A stretch of 64,000 bases of DNA. Source: Chitinophagales bacterium (GTDB taxonomy: Bacteria; Bacteroidota; Bacteroidia; Chitinophagales; CAIOSU01). The stretch covers positions 20,097 to 84,096 of the forward strand of contig JAGYJT010000011.1 in the NCBI GenBank assembly GCA_018401955.1, read 5' to 3'. The notes under the pieces were generated by a model. The model was not told where the DNA came from. It ran no database searches and worked only from the letters and a program-made list of their open reading frames with translations. Made by a program: the position numbers and the translations under genes. Every line of letters begins with the position of its first letter. The first letter of the stretch is position 1. Below are positions 7,393 through 16,163 of this stretch, one piece after another.

Positions 7393-8754
7393 ATGCAGTC
7401 TATTAATCCAGCTACAGGGAAGGCACTTAAAGAGTACAAAACGCTTACTAGCGCCGAGGTTAGCGAAAAAATCAATTTGGGGCACAAGGTTTGGTTGGAT
7501 TGGAAAAAGACAGATTATGAGCATCGGGCAAAGTTGATGCGCAAGGCCGCGGAACTAATGCGAGCCCAGAGCTATGAACTTGCAGTGCTCATGGCAGAAG
7601 AAATGGGCAAGCCTTTAAAAGAAGGGACTTCGGAAGTAGATAAATGCGCCTGGGTATGCGATTACTATGCAGATAATGCAGCTGAGTTTCTACAAGATCA
7701 ACACATCGCCAGTGATGCCAGTGAAAGCTATGTGCATTTTGAGCCACTTGGAATTGTATTGGCAGTAATGCCCTGGAATTTTCCATTTTGGCAAGTGTTC
7801 AGATTTTTGGCACCTGCACTAATGGCAGGCAATGCTGCCGTGCTAAAACATGCTAGCAACGTGCCTGGCTGTTCGTTAGCTATTGAGCGGATGCTGCTGG
7901 AGGCAGGTTTTCCGCCGCAATTGTTTCAATCGCTGTTAATTGGCAGCAAACTGGTTCCGCAGGTAATTGAGCATCCGTTGGTTAGGGCAGTTACCCTAAC
8001 AGGCAGCACGCCTGCGGGCAAAGCTGTTGCCGCTGCCGCAGGCAGTAATCTTAAAAAAACCGTATTGGAGCTTGGCGGTAGCGACCCATACATAATATTA
8101 GAAGATGCCGACCTGAAACATGCGGCTAAGCAATGCGCTACCAGCAGGCTTATCAATAACGGACAGAGTTGCATTGCTGCCAAACGCTTTATTGTTGTAG
8201 AGGCGGTATATAATGAGTTTGTAAAGCTATTTGTAGCGGAGATGAACAATGCCGTTATGGGCGACCCTAAAGAGGAGGATACCACACTAGGGCCTATGGC
8301 TAGGCAAGACCTTAGAGACGATGTGCATGTGCAGGTGATAGAAAGTATTGTTAATGGCGCTAAAGTTTTATTAGGTGGGCAAGTGCCCAATAGGGAAGGG
8401 GCCTACTATCCGGCAACAGTGCTGGCAGATGTGCACAAAGGCCAACCAGCTTACGACGAAGAGATTTTTGGTCCAGTGGCTTCCATTATAAAGGTAAAAA
8501 ACGAAGATGAGGCCATATATGTAGCTAACGATACCAATTTTGGACTTGGGGCTGCCGTATTTACGCAAAATGCGGAGCGGGGTAAACGCATAGCTGCCAA
8601 GGCACTTGATGCCGGCTGCTGTTTTGTAAATGCCTTTGTAAAATCAGACCCACGCCTGCCATTTGGCGGCATTAAGGAAAGTGGCTATGGTAGAGAATTG
8701 TCACCTTTTGGCATTAAGGAGTTCGTAAATATCAAAACAGTGTACGTAGCTTAA
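7393..8754 (+). CDS. NAD(P)-dependent succinate-semialdehyde-type aldehyde dehydrogenase
   Basis: A 453-aa aldehyde dehydrogenase that oxidises an aldehyde to the acid. Key residues are present: oxyanion Asn129 in P-W-N-F, general base Glu226 in L-E-L-G-G and nucleophile Cys260 in G-Q-S-C. The N-terminal pattern (S-I-N-P-A-T-G-K) and the short length match the succinate-semialdehyde dehydrogenase subfamily of the Sad/YneI kind, which closes the GABA shunt. The exact substrate is not readable from sequence. Two upstream ATGs (7382, 7389) are out of frame, so 7393 is the start. The neighbours are unrelated and it appears to be a single-gene unit. Confidence 0.88.
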   Translation: MQSINPATGKALKEYKTLTSAEVSEKINLGHKVWLDWKKTDYEHRAKLMRKAAELMRAQSYELAVLMAEEMGKPLKEGTSEVDKCAWVCDYYADNAAEFLQDQHIASDASESYVHFEPLGIVLAVMPWNFPFWQVFRFLAPALMAGNAAVLKHASNVPGCSLAIERMLLEAGFPPQLFQSLLIGSKLVPQVIEHPLVRAVTLTGSTPAGKAVAAAAGSNLKKTVLELGGSDPYIILEDADLKHAAKQCATSRLINNGQSCIAAKRFIVVEAVYNEFVKLFVAEMNNAVMGDPKEEDTTLGPMARQDLRDDVHVQVIESIVNGAKVLLGGQVPNREGAYYPATVLADVHKGQPAYDEEIFGPVASIIKVKNEDEAIYVANDTNFGLGAAVFTQNAERGKRIAAKALDAGCCFVNAFVKSDPRLPFGGIKESGYGRELSPFGIKEFVNIKTVYVA

Positions 8755-8838
8755 GGGTCATGTCAGAGTTTTGTAAAAATGACGAGCTTAGTTCCTATTA
8801 AGGTTTAATACCTTTAATTTGCCATCACAATACAACTT

Positions 8839-9531
8839 ATGAAGCCACGGATATTATTGGTAGAAGATGAGGAGCATTTGCTGGAAGCTGTAAAAATGAA
8901 CCTTGAACTAGAGGATTATGAGGTAGTAGCAGTGACTGATGGCGAGCAAGCGCTAAATAAATTTAAAGATCAACGTTTCAATCTGATAGTGTTGGATGTG
9001 ATGTTGCCGCGTATGGATGGCTATGAAGTATGCGAACACGTCCGCCTGTCTGATATGGACATTCCTATTCTTTTTCTAACCGCAAAGGGAGATAGCAACG
9101 ATAAGATTAAAGGTTTTAAGGCCGGTGGGGATGATTACCTTCCTAAACCATTTAATCTTGAAGAATTGTTGTTAAGAGTTAAAGTATTGATAAAACATAG
9201 CCTTAAGGGCACCTCAGAAGAGGGTAGTTTAAAAATATACAAGTTCGGAGGAAATGAGGTTAATTTTTTAACCCATGAGGCCAAGGGTGTTAACGGCGAT
9301 TTCCTGCTAACTAAACGCGAAGCAATGCTGCTAAAGCTGTTGATTGACAAAAAAGGCGAACCAGTCTCTAGAAACCAGATTTTACAATTTGTATGGGGAT
9401 ATGATGTATATCCATCTACCCGCACGATTGACAATTTTATACTGTCTTTCCGAAAGTACTTTGAGTCAGATATGAAAGAACCCCAGCATTTTCATTCCGT
9501 AAGGGGTATCGGTTATAAGTTTACCGATTGA
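8839..9531 (+). CDS. OmpR/PhoB-family response regulator (orphan)
   Basis: A 230-aa DNA-binding response regulator. The receiver domain (about 3-118) has the acidic pair Glu9-Asp10, phospho-acceptor Asp53, Thr81 and Lys103. A winged-helix OmpR-type DNA-binding domain covers about 130-229, ending with the usual V-R-G-I-G-Y-K-F. No histidine kinase gene adjoins it, so its partner is elsewhere. The kinase at 9874-11349 is convergent and already has its own regulator. Target genes are unknown. Confidence 0.93.
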   Translation: MKPRILLVEDEEHLLEAVKMNLELEDYEVVAVTDGEQALNKFKDQRFNLIVLDVMLPRMDGYEVCEHVRLSDMDIPILFLTAKGDSNDKIKGFKAGGDDYLPKPFNLEELLLRVKVLIKHSLKGTSEEGSLKIYKFGGNEVNFLTHEAKGVNGDFLLTKREAMLLKLLIDKKGEPVSRNQILQFVWGYDVYPSTRTIDNFILSFRKYFESDMKEPQHFHSVRGIGYKFTD

Positions 9532-9548
9532 TTTTTATTGCACTAATG

Positions 9549-9569
9549 CGTTCATTCTGAACGTTTATT
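9549..9569 (+). terminator. weak hairpin after response regulator
   Basis: CGTTCA at 9549-9554, a 3-nt loop and TGAACG at 9558-9563 form a 6-bp hairpin followed by TTTATT. It lies 17 nt after the regulator stop. The stem is short, so it is at best a weak terminator. Confidence 0.35.
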
Positions 9570-9634
9570 GATGCCCACTGCTATTGATTACACAATAATT
9601 TTCGTTGCAGTGTTAAAATAATCCTAACAATTGT

Positions 9635-9642
9635 TACTTTTG
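9635..9642 (+). promoter_or_regulatory. candidate -7 element of the tRNA-Ser promoter
   Basis: TACTTTTG fits TAnnTTTG and sits 5 nt before the tRNA's first base, a spacing often seen for Bacteroidota tRNA genes. A TTG lies at 9605-9607, but the 27-nt gap to the box is longer than usual, so the upstream element is uncertain. Confidence 0.5.
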
Positions 9643-9647
9643 CCCTC

Positions 9648-9732
9648 GGAGAGATGGCAGAGCGGTCGAATGCGGCGGTCTTGAAAACCGTTGACTGTTA
9701 AAGGTCCGGGGGTTCGAATCCCTCTCTCTCCG
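9648..9732 (+). tRNA. tRNA-Ser(UGA)
   Basis: A class II tRNA with a long variable arm. The acceptor stem GGAGAGA (9648-9654) pairs with TCTCTCC (9725-9731), and the discriminator is G at 9732 as expected for serine. The anticodon loop 9680-9686 carries TGA at 9682-9684, closed by a 5-bp stem (9675-9679 with 9687-9691). The T arm uses 9708-9712 with 9720-9724 around T-T-C-G-A-A-T. CCA is not encoded. The anticodon UGA reads UCA and other UCN serine codons. Confidence 0.97.
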
Positions 9733-9739
9733 CTTTCGT

Positions 9740-9793
9740 CCGCCAAAGCTTTAGCGGTGGCGGGCTTACCCCGAAACCAGAAATGGTTCAGGG
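9740..9793 (+). other. two hairpins between tRNA-Ser and its terminator
   Basis: The first hairpin pairs CCGCC (9740-9744) with GGCGG (9759-9763). The second pairs 9769-9779 with 9784-9793 around a GAAA tetraloop (9780-9783), with one mismatch and one bulge. They lie in the tRNA 3' trailer, upstream of the strong terminator at 9811-9842. They may guide tRNA 3' processing or be REP-like palindromes; no coding region fits here. Confidence 0.45.
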
Positions 9794-9810
9794 ACTAGAA
9801 ACATTAGTGA

Positions 9811-9842
9811 AGCGGGCTTCGTCGGACGAAGCCCGCTTTTTT
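9811..9842 (+). terminator. strong intrinsic terminator of the tRNA-Ser unit
   Basis: A perfect 12-bp stem (9811-9822 with 9826-9837) with a 3-nt loop is followed by a T run at 9837-9842. It ends rightward transcription from the tRNA before the convergent kinase gene. The opposite strand lacks a T-tract after the stem. Confidence 0.85.
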
Positions 9843-9873
9843 GTTTGGACGAATGTGTGCACGAGTTTAGTTT

Positions 9874-11349
9874 TCACCTACTCTGGTACAGCGGCAACTT
9901 AAAGTTAAAAGAGCTACCCTCATGCTCTTTGCTTTTAAGGTCGAGAGTGGAGTTGTGCAAGTCTAGTATTTTTTTAGCGATTGCCAACCCCAGCCCTGTA
10001 CTGTTCTTTAGGTCGGTAAAGTTGTTGGCCCGGTAATACCTCGCAAATATTTGTTCTCGTTCATCCTCTGGTATTCCTATTCCGGTATCGCTTACGGTAA
10101 CTTCTACTTTTGAGTTGCTGCTTTTTGTGGTTTTAATGGTGATTTTACCGCCTTGTGGTGTAAATTTCATTGCATTGTCAATCAAGTTTTGCATCACCCG
10201 TTCAATAAGCGATATATCTGCAAACACGGGCGGAAGCTCTTTTGAAAGCTCTGTATCAATACTGATGTTTTTGTTTTTGGCAATTAACTGATATTTATTG
10301 ATAATATCCGCGACCAACTCACTTATTATAAAAGGTTCTTTTTTAGCCTGCACTTGGTTCGCTTCAAGTTTGCTAAGCTCAAACAGCTCATTTACCAACC
10401 TATCAAGCTTTTCAGCACTTTCACTTACCGTATTTATATACTGTTTCCTTTTTTCCTCGGTTATGGTGCTTTCTTTCATTTGTAGGGTTTCTGCATAGCC
10501 CCTTATTATGGCAATTGGCGTGCGCAAATCATGCGATACATTGGCAATCAGTTCACGTCTCAGGTTTTCTACCTCTTTAAGCTTCTCTATGTTGAGGGTT
10601 AAAATATCGGCCATTTCATTAAACATTATACCCAACTCTTTTACATCGCCAGTTGATTTAACATCAACTCTAGCGGTTAGGTCACCCTCTCTAAATTTTT
10701 GCATCACCTCAATTATTTTACTGAAATTGTTGGTAATAATGCGAATGATAAACAAACCTATCAACAAAGTAACCAGCAACGTTACAATCATGGTTCGGGT
10801 GCCTATGTTTAGCATATAACTGGCAAACAAAGAACTAGATGCAGCATAATACTCTTGTCCTGAAAGGACAACATACACATATGCATACAACATGTTGTTC
10901 ATGGAAATTGGGGAGGCAGAAAAAACTTTTTGGGTGCTAGGGTCTAATGGGTCATCACCTTTTATTGTCGCACCAGTAGTGTCGGTAATGAAACGCAGAA
11001 TAGGTTCAATATTTACCGCATCAAGTGAAGTTTCTTTATCTGAGGGGTACCATGTTATGATTTTACCTTCAGGGTCAAGCAAATATACCTCAAGGCTCGG
11101 ATTGATAACCATTACACTGTGAAAAAGCTCCTCCCATGCAGGCTTAATAACTTCCCCATCATAAAATGGGGTTGAGTTTTTTACGATGTTGTAGGCCGTA
11201 TCATGGTTTAGTCGTTGATTTACCTGATCAAAATACTGGTTTGAATAGGTAACCGTTATATAGGTATAAACCGCCCCTACCATAGCCAGAAGCACAAAAA
11301 ACACTAAAGATATTTTCCAGAACAGGCTATTGAAATTCTTTTTTTTCAT
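9874..11349 (-). CDS. membrane sensor histidine kinase (HAMP, HisKA, HATPase_c)
   Basis: A 491-aa kinase. Transmembrane helix 1 is at about 11-32, an extracytoplasmic sensor region at about 33-180, helix 2 at about 184-204, HAMP at about 205-258, HisKA with phospho-acceptor His273 in N-V-S-H-D-L-R-T-P, and an ATPase domain with the N box (N-L-I-D-N-A), D-T-G-I-G-I and G-L-G-L-A-I. The layout matches PhoR/ResE/WalK-type kinases. It starts 7 nt after its response regulator gene and is cotranscribed with it. The sensor domain shows no ligand signature I can name. Confidence 0.94.
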   Translation of the reverse strand: MKKKNFNSLFWKISLVFFVLLAMVGAVYTYITVTYSNQYFDQVNQRLNHDTAYNIVKNSTPFYDGEVIKPAWEELFHSVMVINPSLEVYLLDPEGKIITWYPSDKETSLDAVNIEPILRFITDTTGATIKGDDPLDPSTQKVFSASPISMNNMLYAYVYVVLSGQEYYAASSSLFASYMLNIGTRTMIVTLLVTLLIGLFIIRIITNNFSKIIEVMQKFREGDLTARVDVKSTGDVKELGIMFNEMADILTLNIEKLKEVENLRRELIANVSHDLRTPIAIIRGYAETLQMKESTITEEKRKQYINTVSESAEKLDRLVNELFELSKLEANQVQAKKEPFIISELVADIINKYQLIAKNKNISIDTELSKELPPVFADISLIERVMQNLIDNAMKFTPQGGKITIKTTKSSNSKVEVTVSDTGIGIPEDEREQIFARYYRANNFTDLKNSTGLGLAIAKKILDLHNSTLDLKSKEHEGSSFNFKLPLYQSR

Positions 11350-11356
11350 GTTTCGT

Positions 11357-12058
11357 TTATATGTCGGTAAAACGGTAGCCTACACCCCATGTGGTAAGTA
11401 TAAAGTGGGGCGAGGCCAGATCATGTTCTATTTTGGCTCTCAACCGATTGATATGTGAGTTAACTGTATGCTCATACCCACTAAACTCATATCCCCAAAC
11501 CTGTTTTAAAAGGCTGTCTCGGCTAAAACTTTTACCAGGATTGGACATAAATAGGTAGAGTAGGTCAAATTCTTTAGGGGTAAGGTCAATTTTTACCTCA
11601 TTAAGGGTCACTTTCCGTTTCAGTGGGTCAATGGATAGCCCATCATAGGTAATTGCTTCATCCGATGCATTTATTCCCTTATCTATTTCGGTTCGCCTTA
11701 TGATGGCCTTTACCCGAGCAATAAACTCCCTTATGCTGAAAGGCTTGGTAAGATAATCATCCGCACCAGTTTCCAGCCCAATAATTTTATCAATTTCTTC
11801 ACTACGTGCTGTGAGCATCATTATTGGAGTGAAATTTTTGTTGGCTCTTAGTTTCTTACATATCTCAATGCCGTCAATATCGGGCAGCATGATATCCAGA
11901 ATAATCAAATCATATTGATTGTTACTCGCTAGCTCTAAACCATCATAACCGCATAGTGCTTTTGTTGTTTGGCAATGGATATCTTGCAAGTGGATATCAA
12001 CTAGCTCAACTATACTTAAGTCGTCCTCAACAATTAAGATGCTTTTTATAGAATTCAT
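11357..12058 (-). CDS. OmpR/PhoB-family response regulator
   Basis: A 233-aa regulator when started at ATG 12058 (M-N-S-I-K-S). The longer frame would need TTG at 12082 and adds eight residues that do not belong to the receiver fold. The receiver domain has an acidic pair (V-E-D-D), the phospho-acceptor Asp in L-D-I-M-L-P, the conserved Thr in L-T-A-R and Lys in T-K-P-F. A winged-helix domain ends with T-T-W-G-V-G-Y-R-F. It forms a two-gene operon with the histidine kinase. Confidence 0.94.
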   Translation of the reverse strand: MNSIKSILIVEDDLSIVELVDIHLQDIHCQTTKALCGYDGLELASNNQYDLIILDIMLPDIDGIEICKKLRANKNFTPIMMLTARSEEIDKIIGLETGADDYLTKPFSIREFIARVKAIIRRTEIDKGINASDEAITYDGLSIDPLKRKVTLNEVKIDLTPKEFDLLYLFMSNPGKSFSRDSLLKQVWGYEFSGYEHTVNSHINRLRAKIEHDLASPHFILTTWGVGYRFTDI

Positions 12059-12102
12059 GTTGCTGGTGCTTAATAGTAGCAATAATACTTAAAGATAATA
12101 AT

Positions 12103-12137
12103 GGGTGGCGAAGTTTTAGCCAAAAACTTCGCCACCC
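12103..12137 (-). terminator. perfect 15-bp hairpin after the lipoprotein gene
   Basis: Arms 12103-12117 and 12123-12137 are exact complements around a 5-nt loop. The hairpin lies between the lipoprotein stop (12172) and the regulator start (12058), both on the minus strand. It is followed by AT-rich sequence but no clean U run, so it may act as a terminator or as an RNA-stabilising end. Confidence 0.55.
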
Positions 12138-12171
12138 ACACTTTCAACAGAAAACCACCTATGTTTATTGC

Positions 12172-13098
12172 TTATCTAACTGTTGGGCAATTAACCAAAG
12201 CAACGCCAGTAGCCAAAATATTTGAGCTTTGAGCAGAAGTTAAATCGCTTACATTATTGAAATCGGCATTGTCGTAAGGGTTAACGCTCCATAAAGGTGA
12301 ATAACCATTAGATGTAGGTGAAGTAGCCAATACATTATGTGTTTGGTCAGTGCCCATTTCGGTTCTGAAACCTGAACCTGGGCCACCATTAGGTTGATCG
12401 GGGTTGATGTTAAAAGTTACATAAATAGGTGAGGTTGGTACCTTACCACTTACGGCAGTTAAGTTGGCCTCATCAAATGTGAAGTAAACGCAAACTTTAC
12501 CTTTGTACCAGCCACGCACCAATGTTTGCGAGCCACCACCAAACTTTTTGCTAGCGGTGCTACCGTCAGGTACCACTGGGCAGTTTACAATCATGGTAGT
12601 TGTTTCAATTGCGTAGCCTTTGTTTTGTATTTCGCTAAAAGAGGTTACTTCGTTAGCAACGTAATCAGAAGGCACTGTTACCTTATTCACCAACCAAAAA
12701 TCGTTATACCCAATTTCACCAGGTAGTACGTCAATGATGTTCAATTGTCCTTCAACGGGTGTGCTTTTACCTTCCTTAAACAATACATAAATTGGGGCTG
12801 GTACATCAGGTTTTATATCAAAATTATAATATTCGGTAACGGCACCGGTAGGGCTGTATCCCTTCGTGATAAATGGGGCTACATCAAAATTGATAGGTTC
12901 GTTTGCAGCTGGTAATCCGTTTGAGGCATCGCGCACCATAAGTGCTCCGGCGGCTGAGCTAAATCGGTCAATTGATACCTTTTCGGCAGTATCGGGGTTT
13001 TTGCCCATTGCGGTGTTGTCTTCATCATCTTTGCTGCAACCAGCGAAGGCAATTGACAAGGTTGTTATTGCTAATAGTAGGAAATTTACTTTTTTCAT
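12172..13098 (-). CDS. lipoprotein of unknown function
   Basis: A 308-aa protein from ATG 13098 (M-K-K-V-N-F). The longer frame begins upstream of the matched promoter and is rejected. The signal peptide ends in a lipobox (A-F-A-G-C), followed by an acidic K-D-D-E-D linker; in Bacteroidota, acidic residues after the Cys often mark surface export. The mature part is beta-rich with conserved-looking blocks (N-D-F-W-L-V-N, V-N-C-P at two places, Y-S-P-L-W). I recognise no enzyme motif. It has its own promoter divergent from the sulfide:quinone oxidoreductase gene, so a shared trigger is possible but unproven. Confidence 0.8.
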   Translation of the reverse strand: MKKVNFLLLAITTLSIAFAGCSKDDEDNTAMGKNPDTAEKVSIDRFSSAAGALMVRDASNGLPAANEPINFDVAPFITKGYSPTGAVTEYYNFDIKPDVPAPIYVLFKEGKSTPVEGQLNIIDVLPGEIGYNDFWLVNKVTVPSDYVANEVTSFSEIQNKGYAIETTTMIVNCPVVPDGSTASKKFGGGSQTLVRGWYKGKVCVYFTFDEANLTAVSGKVPTSPIYVTFNINPDQPNGGPGSGFRTEMGTDQTHNVLATSPTSNGYSPLWSVNPYDNADFNNVSDLTSAQSSNILATGVALVNCPTVR

Positions 13099-13136
13099 TT
13101 GTATGCGTTTTTGTGGTAAGTGATTAAGTACTTGTA

Positions 13137-13166
13137 CAAACCTAAAAATCAAGTATCACAGAACAA
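13137..13166 (-). promoter_or_regulatory. Bacteroidota-type promoter of the lipoprotein gene
   Basis: Read on the minus strand: TTG (13166-13164), a 19-nt spacer, then TAGGTTTG (13144-13137), an exact match to the consensus. The start point would be near 13130, leaving a leader of about 32 nt before ATG 13098 and supporting that start. Confidence 0.65.
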
Positions 13167-13277
13167 TCACGAAACCATAACGAATCAATAGGTTTAAGAT
13201 TTATCTCAAAGGGGCTATGTAACTATTGTCACTCATTACGATTTTATTAAACTATAGCTTGTGTATAAACTAGCTAT

Positions 13278-14540
13278 ATGAAAACCCAACACACAGTAGT
13301 AGTTATTGGCGGCGGTACCGGTGGAATAATGACCGCAGCCCAACTGTTAAAAAGAGCGCCTAAATTAGACGTGGCAATAATTGAACCAGCAGATAGCCAT
13401 TATTACCAACCAGCATTTACCTTGGTTGGTGCTGGCACTTACGATTATGAGGATACCAAACGGCCAATGGCTTCGGTAATTCCCCAAAACGCCCAATGGA
13501 TACAAGATTATGCTGCTAAGATAGATGGCGCTAATAATACCGTTACACTTAAATCGGGCGACGAAGTTGGTTATGAGTACTTGGTGCTATCACCGGGCTT
13601 GGTAATGGATTTATCTCTGATTGAGGGTTTAGAGGAAGCAATGGGGAAGGATGGAGTGTGCAGCAACTACATTGACCCCAATTATACTTGGGAGGTGATA
13701 AAAAACTTTAAAGGTGGCAATGCGGTGTTTACGCAACCCACTACGCCTATTAAGTGCGGTGGAGCGCCACAAAAGGCAGCTTATATGTCAGCAGATTATT
13801 TCCGAAAACAGGGCTTAGCGGCTAAAACTAATTTGGTATACGCCACGCCTGGCTCTGTAATATTTGGAGTAAAAGAGTTTGCGGCTCCGCTTATGGAAGT
13901 TATCCATAGATACCATATTCATTTTAAGCCCTTTTATGCCCCTGTAAAAATTGATTCGATTAAAAAGGAGGTTCATTTCAAAAGCGTTGCGCCTGATGAT
14001 AATAAGTGTACCATTAATGAGGGCAATGTGCTTAAAGAGTCCATAGTAGGCGAATCGACTATCATTATGCCTTACGATATGCTGCATATAGCACCACCTC
14101 AGGTAGCGCCAACGTTTATTAGGGAATCTGATTTGGTAAATGCCGCAGGTTGGGTGGATGTTAACCATCATACATTACAGCATAATAAATACGCCAATAT
14201 TTTTGGAATTGGCGATGTAGCGGCATTGCCAACGGCTAAAACCGGCGCTGCAATTCGCAAACAAGTGCCCATTGTAGTTGATAGTATTTTGCGCCTGCAA
14301 AGAAAAGAGGGGTTGAGTCCAAAAGTTTATGATGGTTATTCTTCTTGCCCTTTGGTAACGGGTTACGGTAAAATGCTTTTGGCAGAGTTTAATTACAAAA
14401 ACGAATTTACGCCAGATCCCAAACTAAAGCAGTTGCTGATATTTGATTCTACTAAAGAACACTGGCGTATGTGGATTTTAAAAAAGTACATTTTGCCATA
14501 CCTATACTGGAATAAAATGATGAAGGGGCAAGATGTGTAG
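13278..14540 (+). CDS. sqr: type II sulfide:quinone oxidoreductase
   Basis: A 420-aa FAD enzyme that oxidises sulfide and passes electrons to the quinone pool. It has an N-terminal dinucleotide-binding motif (G-G-G-T-G-G at 11-16) and a second FAD contact (G-I-G-D at about 310-313). Both redox cysteines of the mitochondrial-like type II group are present in family context: Cys160 in P-I-K-C-G-G-A-P-Q-K and Cys357 in Y-S-S-C-P-L-V-T-G-Y. This separates it from NADH dehydrogenase 2 relatives. The family is peripheral on the inner membrane. It is likely used for sulfide detoxification. No persulfide dioxygenase or rhodanese gene is adjacent. Confidence 0.88.
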   Translation: MKTQHTVVVIGGGTGGIMTAAQLLKRAPKLDVAIIEPADSHYYQPAFTLVGAGTYDYEDTKRPMASVIPQNAQWIQDYAAKIDGANNTVTLKSGDEVGYEYLVLSPGLVMDLSLIEGLEEAMGKDGVCSNYIDPNYTWEVIKNFKGGNAVFTQPTTPIKCGGAPQKAAYMSADYFRKQGLAAKTNLVYATPGSVIFGVKEFAAPLMEVIHRYHIHFKPFYAPVKIDSIKKEVHFKSVAPDDNKCTINEGNVLKESIVGESTIIMPYDMLHIAPPQVAPTFIRESDLVNAAGWVDVNHHTLQHNKYANIFGIGDVAALPTAKTGAAIRKQVPIVVDSILRLQRKEGLSPKVYDGYSSCPLVTGYGKMLLAEFNYKNEFTPDPKLKQLLIFDSTKEHWRMWILKKYILPYLYWNKMMKGQDV

Positions 14541-14571
14541 TAAAGATATTTTGATTTGTGAATATTGCCCC

Positions 14572-14624
14572 GAGGTTTACGTTGTTATTTGCAGCGTATA
14601 TAGCAGCGTAAACCTCTTCTTTTG
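14572..14624 (+). terminator. terminator after sqr
   Basis: A 10-bp exact stem (14572-14581 with 14607-14616) encloses a 25-nt loop and is followed by T-rich TTCTTTTG. It starts 32 nt after the sqr stop. Confidence 0.6.
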
Positions 14625-14767
14625 AACTTAAACTTGACTTGCTACGTATATATACCGTATCTTTACACCAGTAAACCACCTAATCACGACTTTCTACCCT
14701 TGTAAACCGTTATATCTAAAGCACGTGATTGGCTCGGAAACCATTTCAAATAACAACACATTTTAAC

Positions 14768-14818
14768 AAAGCCGCCTCAGGATGCAAGGCATCCAATAAC
14801 GGATCTCGGATCGGCTTT
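14768..14818 (+). promoter_or_regulatory. structured 5' leader of the RNA helicase gene
   Basis: AAAGCCG (14768-14774) pairs exactly with CGGCTTT (14812-14818). Inside lies a perfect 6-bp hairpin, 14780-14785 with 14789-14794. The structure ends 12 nt before the helicase ATG, so it would cover the initiation region. Helicases of this family are often cold-induced and autoregulated through their leaders; that role here is inference. Confidence 0.5.
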
Positions 14819-14830
14819 CCCCAATAAAGT

Positions 14831-16153
14831 ATGACATTTCAAGAATTGAATTTGATTATCCCCATTCAAAAGGCTTTGGCCGAAGAAGGATACACCCAAC
14901 CTACGCCCATACAGGAACAATCAATACCTATTGCCCTACAAGGCAGGGATGTATTGGGCTGTGCCCAAACAGGCACCGGAAAAACGGCGGCATTCGCCAT
15001 CCCTATTTTGCAGCTATTGCATGGCACTAAAGCCGGTAAGCCTAAGCACCACATAAGTGCATTGATTTTGACCCCAACCCGCGAACTTGCTTTGCAGATA
15101 GGGGAGAGCTTTGACTCTTATGGAAAATACACCGGACTAACCAACCAAGTAATATTTGGCGGCGTAGGCCAACACCAACAAACCCAAGGCCTTAAGCGTG
15201 GTACCGATATACTGATTGCTACCCCTGGCCGTTTGCTCGATTTAATTGACCAAGGGTTTATTGACCTACACAACATTGAAGTATTTGTGCTGGATGAAGC
15301 CGACCGTATGTTGGATATGGGCTTTATAAACGACGTAAAGAAACTATTGCGCAAATTGCCAACTAAGCGTCAAACCTTGTTTTTCTCGGCTACCATGCCT
15401 AAGGATATACAAGAACTGGCCAATAGCATATTGCACAACCCAACCAAAGTAGCAGTTACACCTGTATCGTCTACCGTTGAGATTATCTCCCAATCGGTTT
15501 ATTATGTTGAGAAAGGTGACAAAAAGGACCTTTTGAACCATATATTGAGCGATAAAAACATTGCTTCGGCATTGGTATTTACACGTACTAAGCATGGCGC
15601 TAACAAGGTGGAGAAAGGATTGAATGCCGTTGGCATCCGTTCAGAAGCCATTCACGGCAACAAATCACAGAATGCGCGCCAAGCGGCATTGAGCAACTTT
15701 AAGAGCGGTAAAACCCGTGTTTTGGTTGCTACTGATATAGCCGCGCGTGGTATTGATGTGGACCAATTGAGTCACGTAATCAACTATGAGTTGCCAAACG
15801 TACCCGAAACCTACGTTCACCGTATTGGCCGTACGGGTCGCGCAGGAGCAAGTGGTGTAGCCATTTCGTTTTGCGATACCGAGGAGCGCGCTTTCCTTAA
15901 AGACATTAATAAGCTGATTGCGAAGCAAATACCAATTGTTGATGAGCATCCGTTTAAGGTAAAAATTGACGGCAAAGCAGCAGCAGCCATGGCAGCCCTT
16001 GAAACGGTAAGCCATAAGCCAGCTGCGCCATCATCAGCGCGCAACAAAGACCGCAAGAGCTACTGGCAGAAACGCCGTAGTGGCGGCGGTGGCGGTAATA
16101 AAAGCAAGCAACAATGCCAGCCGCCCGCCGAGAGTAAATTCGTAAATAAATAA
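14831..16153 (+). CDS. rhlE: DEAD-box ATP-dependent RNA helicase, RhlE type
   Basis: A 440-aa helicase that unwinds structured RNA. Motifs in order: Q motif (P-T-P-I-Q at 24-28), Walker A (A-Q-T-G-T-G-K-T at 45-52), P-T-R-E-L-A, T-P-G-R, D-E-A-D at 155-158, S-A-T at 186-188, A-R-G-I-D, and H-R-I-G-R-T-G-R. The C-terminal tail is basic and Gly-rich, as expected for RNA binding. The family acts in ribosome assembly and RNA decay, often at low temperature. It appears monocistronic, with its own structured leader and terminator. Confidence 0.93.
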   Translation: MTFQELNLIIPIQKALAEEGYTQPTPIQEQSIPIALQGRDVLGCAQTGTGKTAAFAIPILQLLHGTKAGKPKHHISALILTPTRELALQIGESFDSYGKYTGLTNQVIFGGVGQHQQTQGLKRGTDILIATPGRLLDLIDQGFIDLHNIEVFVLDEADRMLDMGFINDVKKLLRKLPTKRQTLFFSATMPKDIQELANSILHNPTKVAVTPVSSTVEIISQSVYYVEKGDKKDLLNHILSDKNIASALVFTRTKHGANKVEKGLNAVGIRSEAIHGNKSQNARQAALSNFKSGKTRVLVATDIAARGIDVDQLSHVINYELPNVPETYVHRIGRTGRAGASGVAISFCDTEERAFLKDINKLIAKQIPIVDEHPFKVKIDGKAAAAMAALETVSHKPAAPSSARNKDRKSYWQKRRSGGGGGNKSKQQCQPPAESKFVNK

Positions 16154-16163
16154 TATTATCTGT

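Noticed and set aside
7926..8390. Minus-strand open frame of 154 aa inside the aldehyde dehydrogenase
   Set aside because: It lies opposite the conserved catalytic core, which explains the long frame.
9740..9842. Phage or island attachment site next to tRNA-Ser
   Set aside because: No integrase gene and no repeat of the tRNA 3' end are seen nearby; the hairpins fit a trailer and terminator better.
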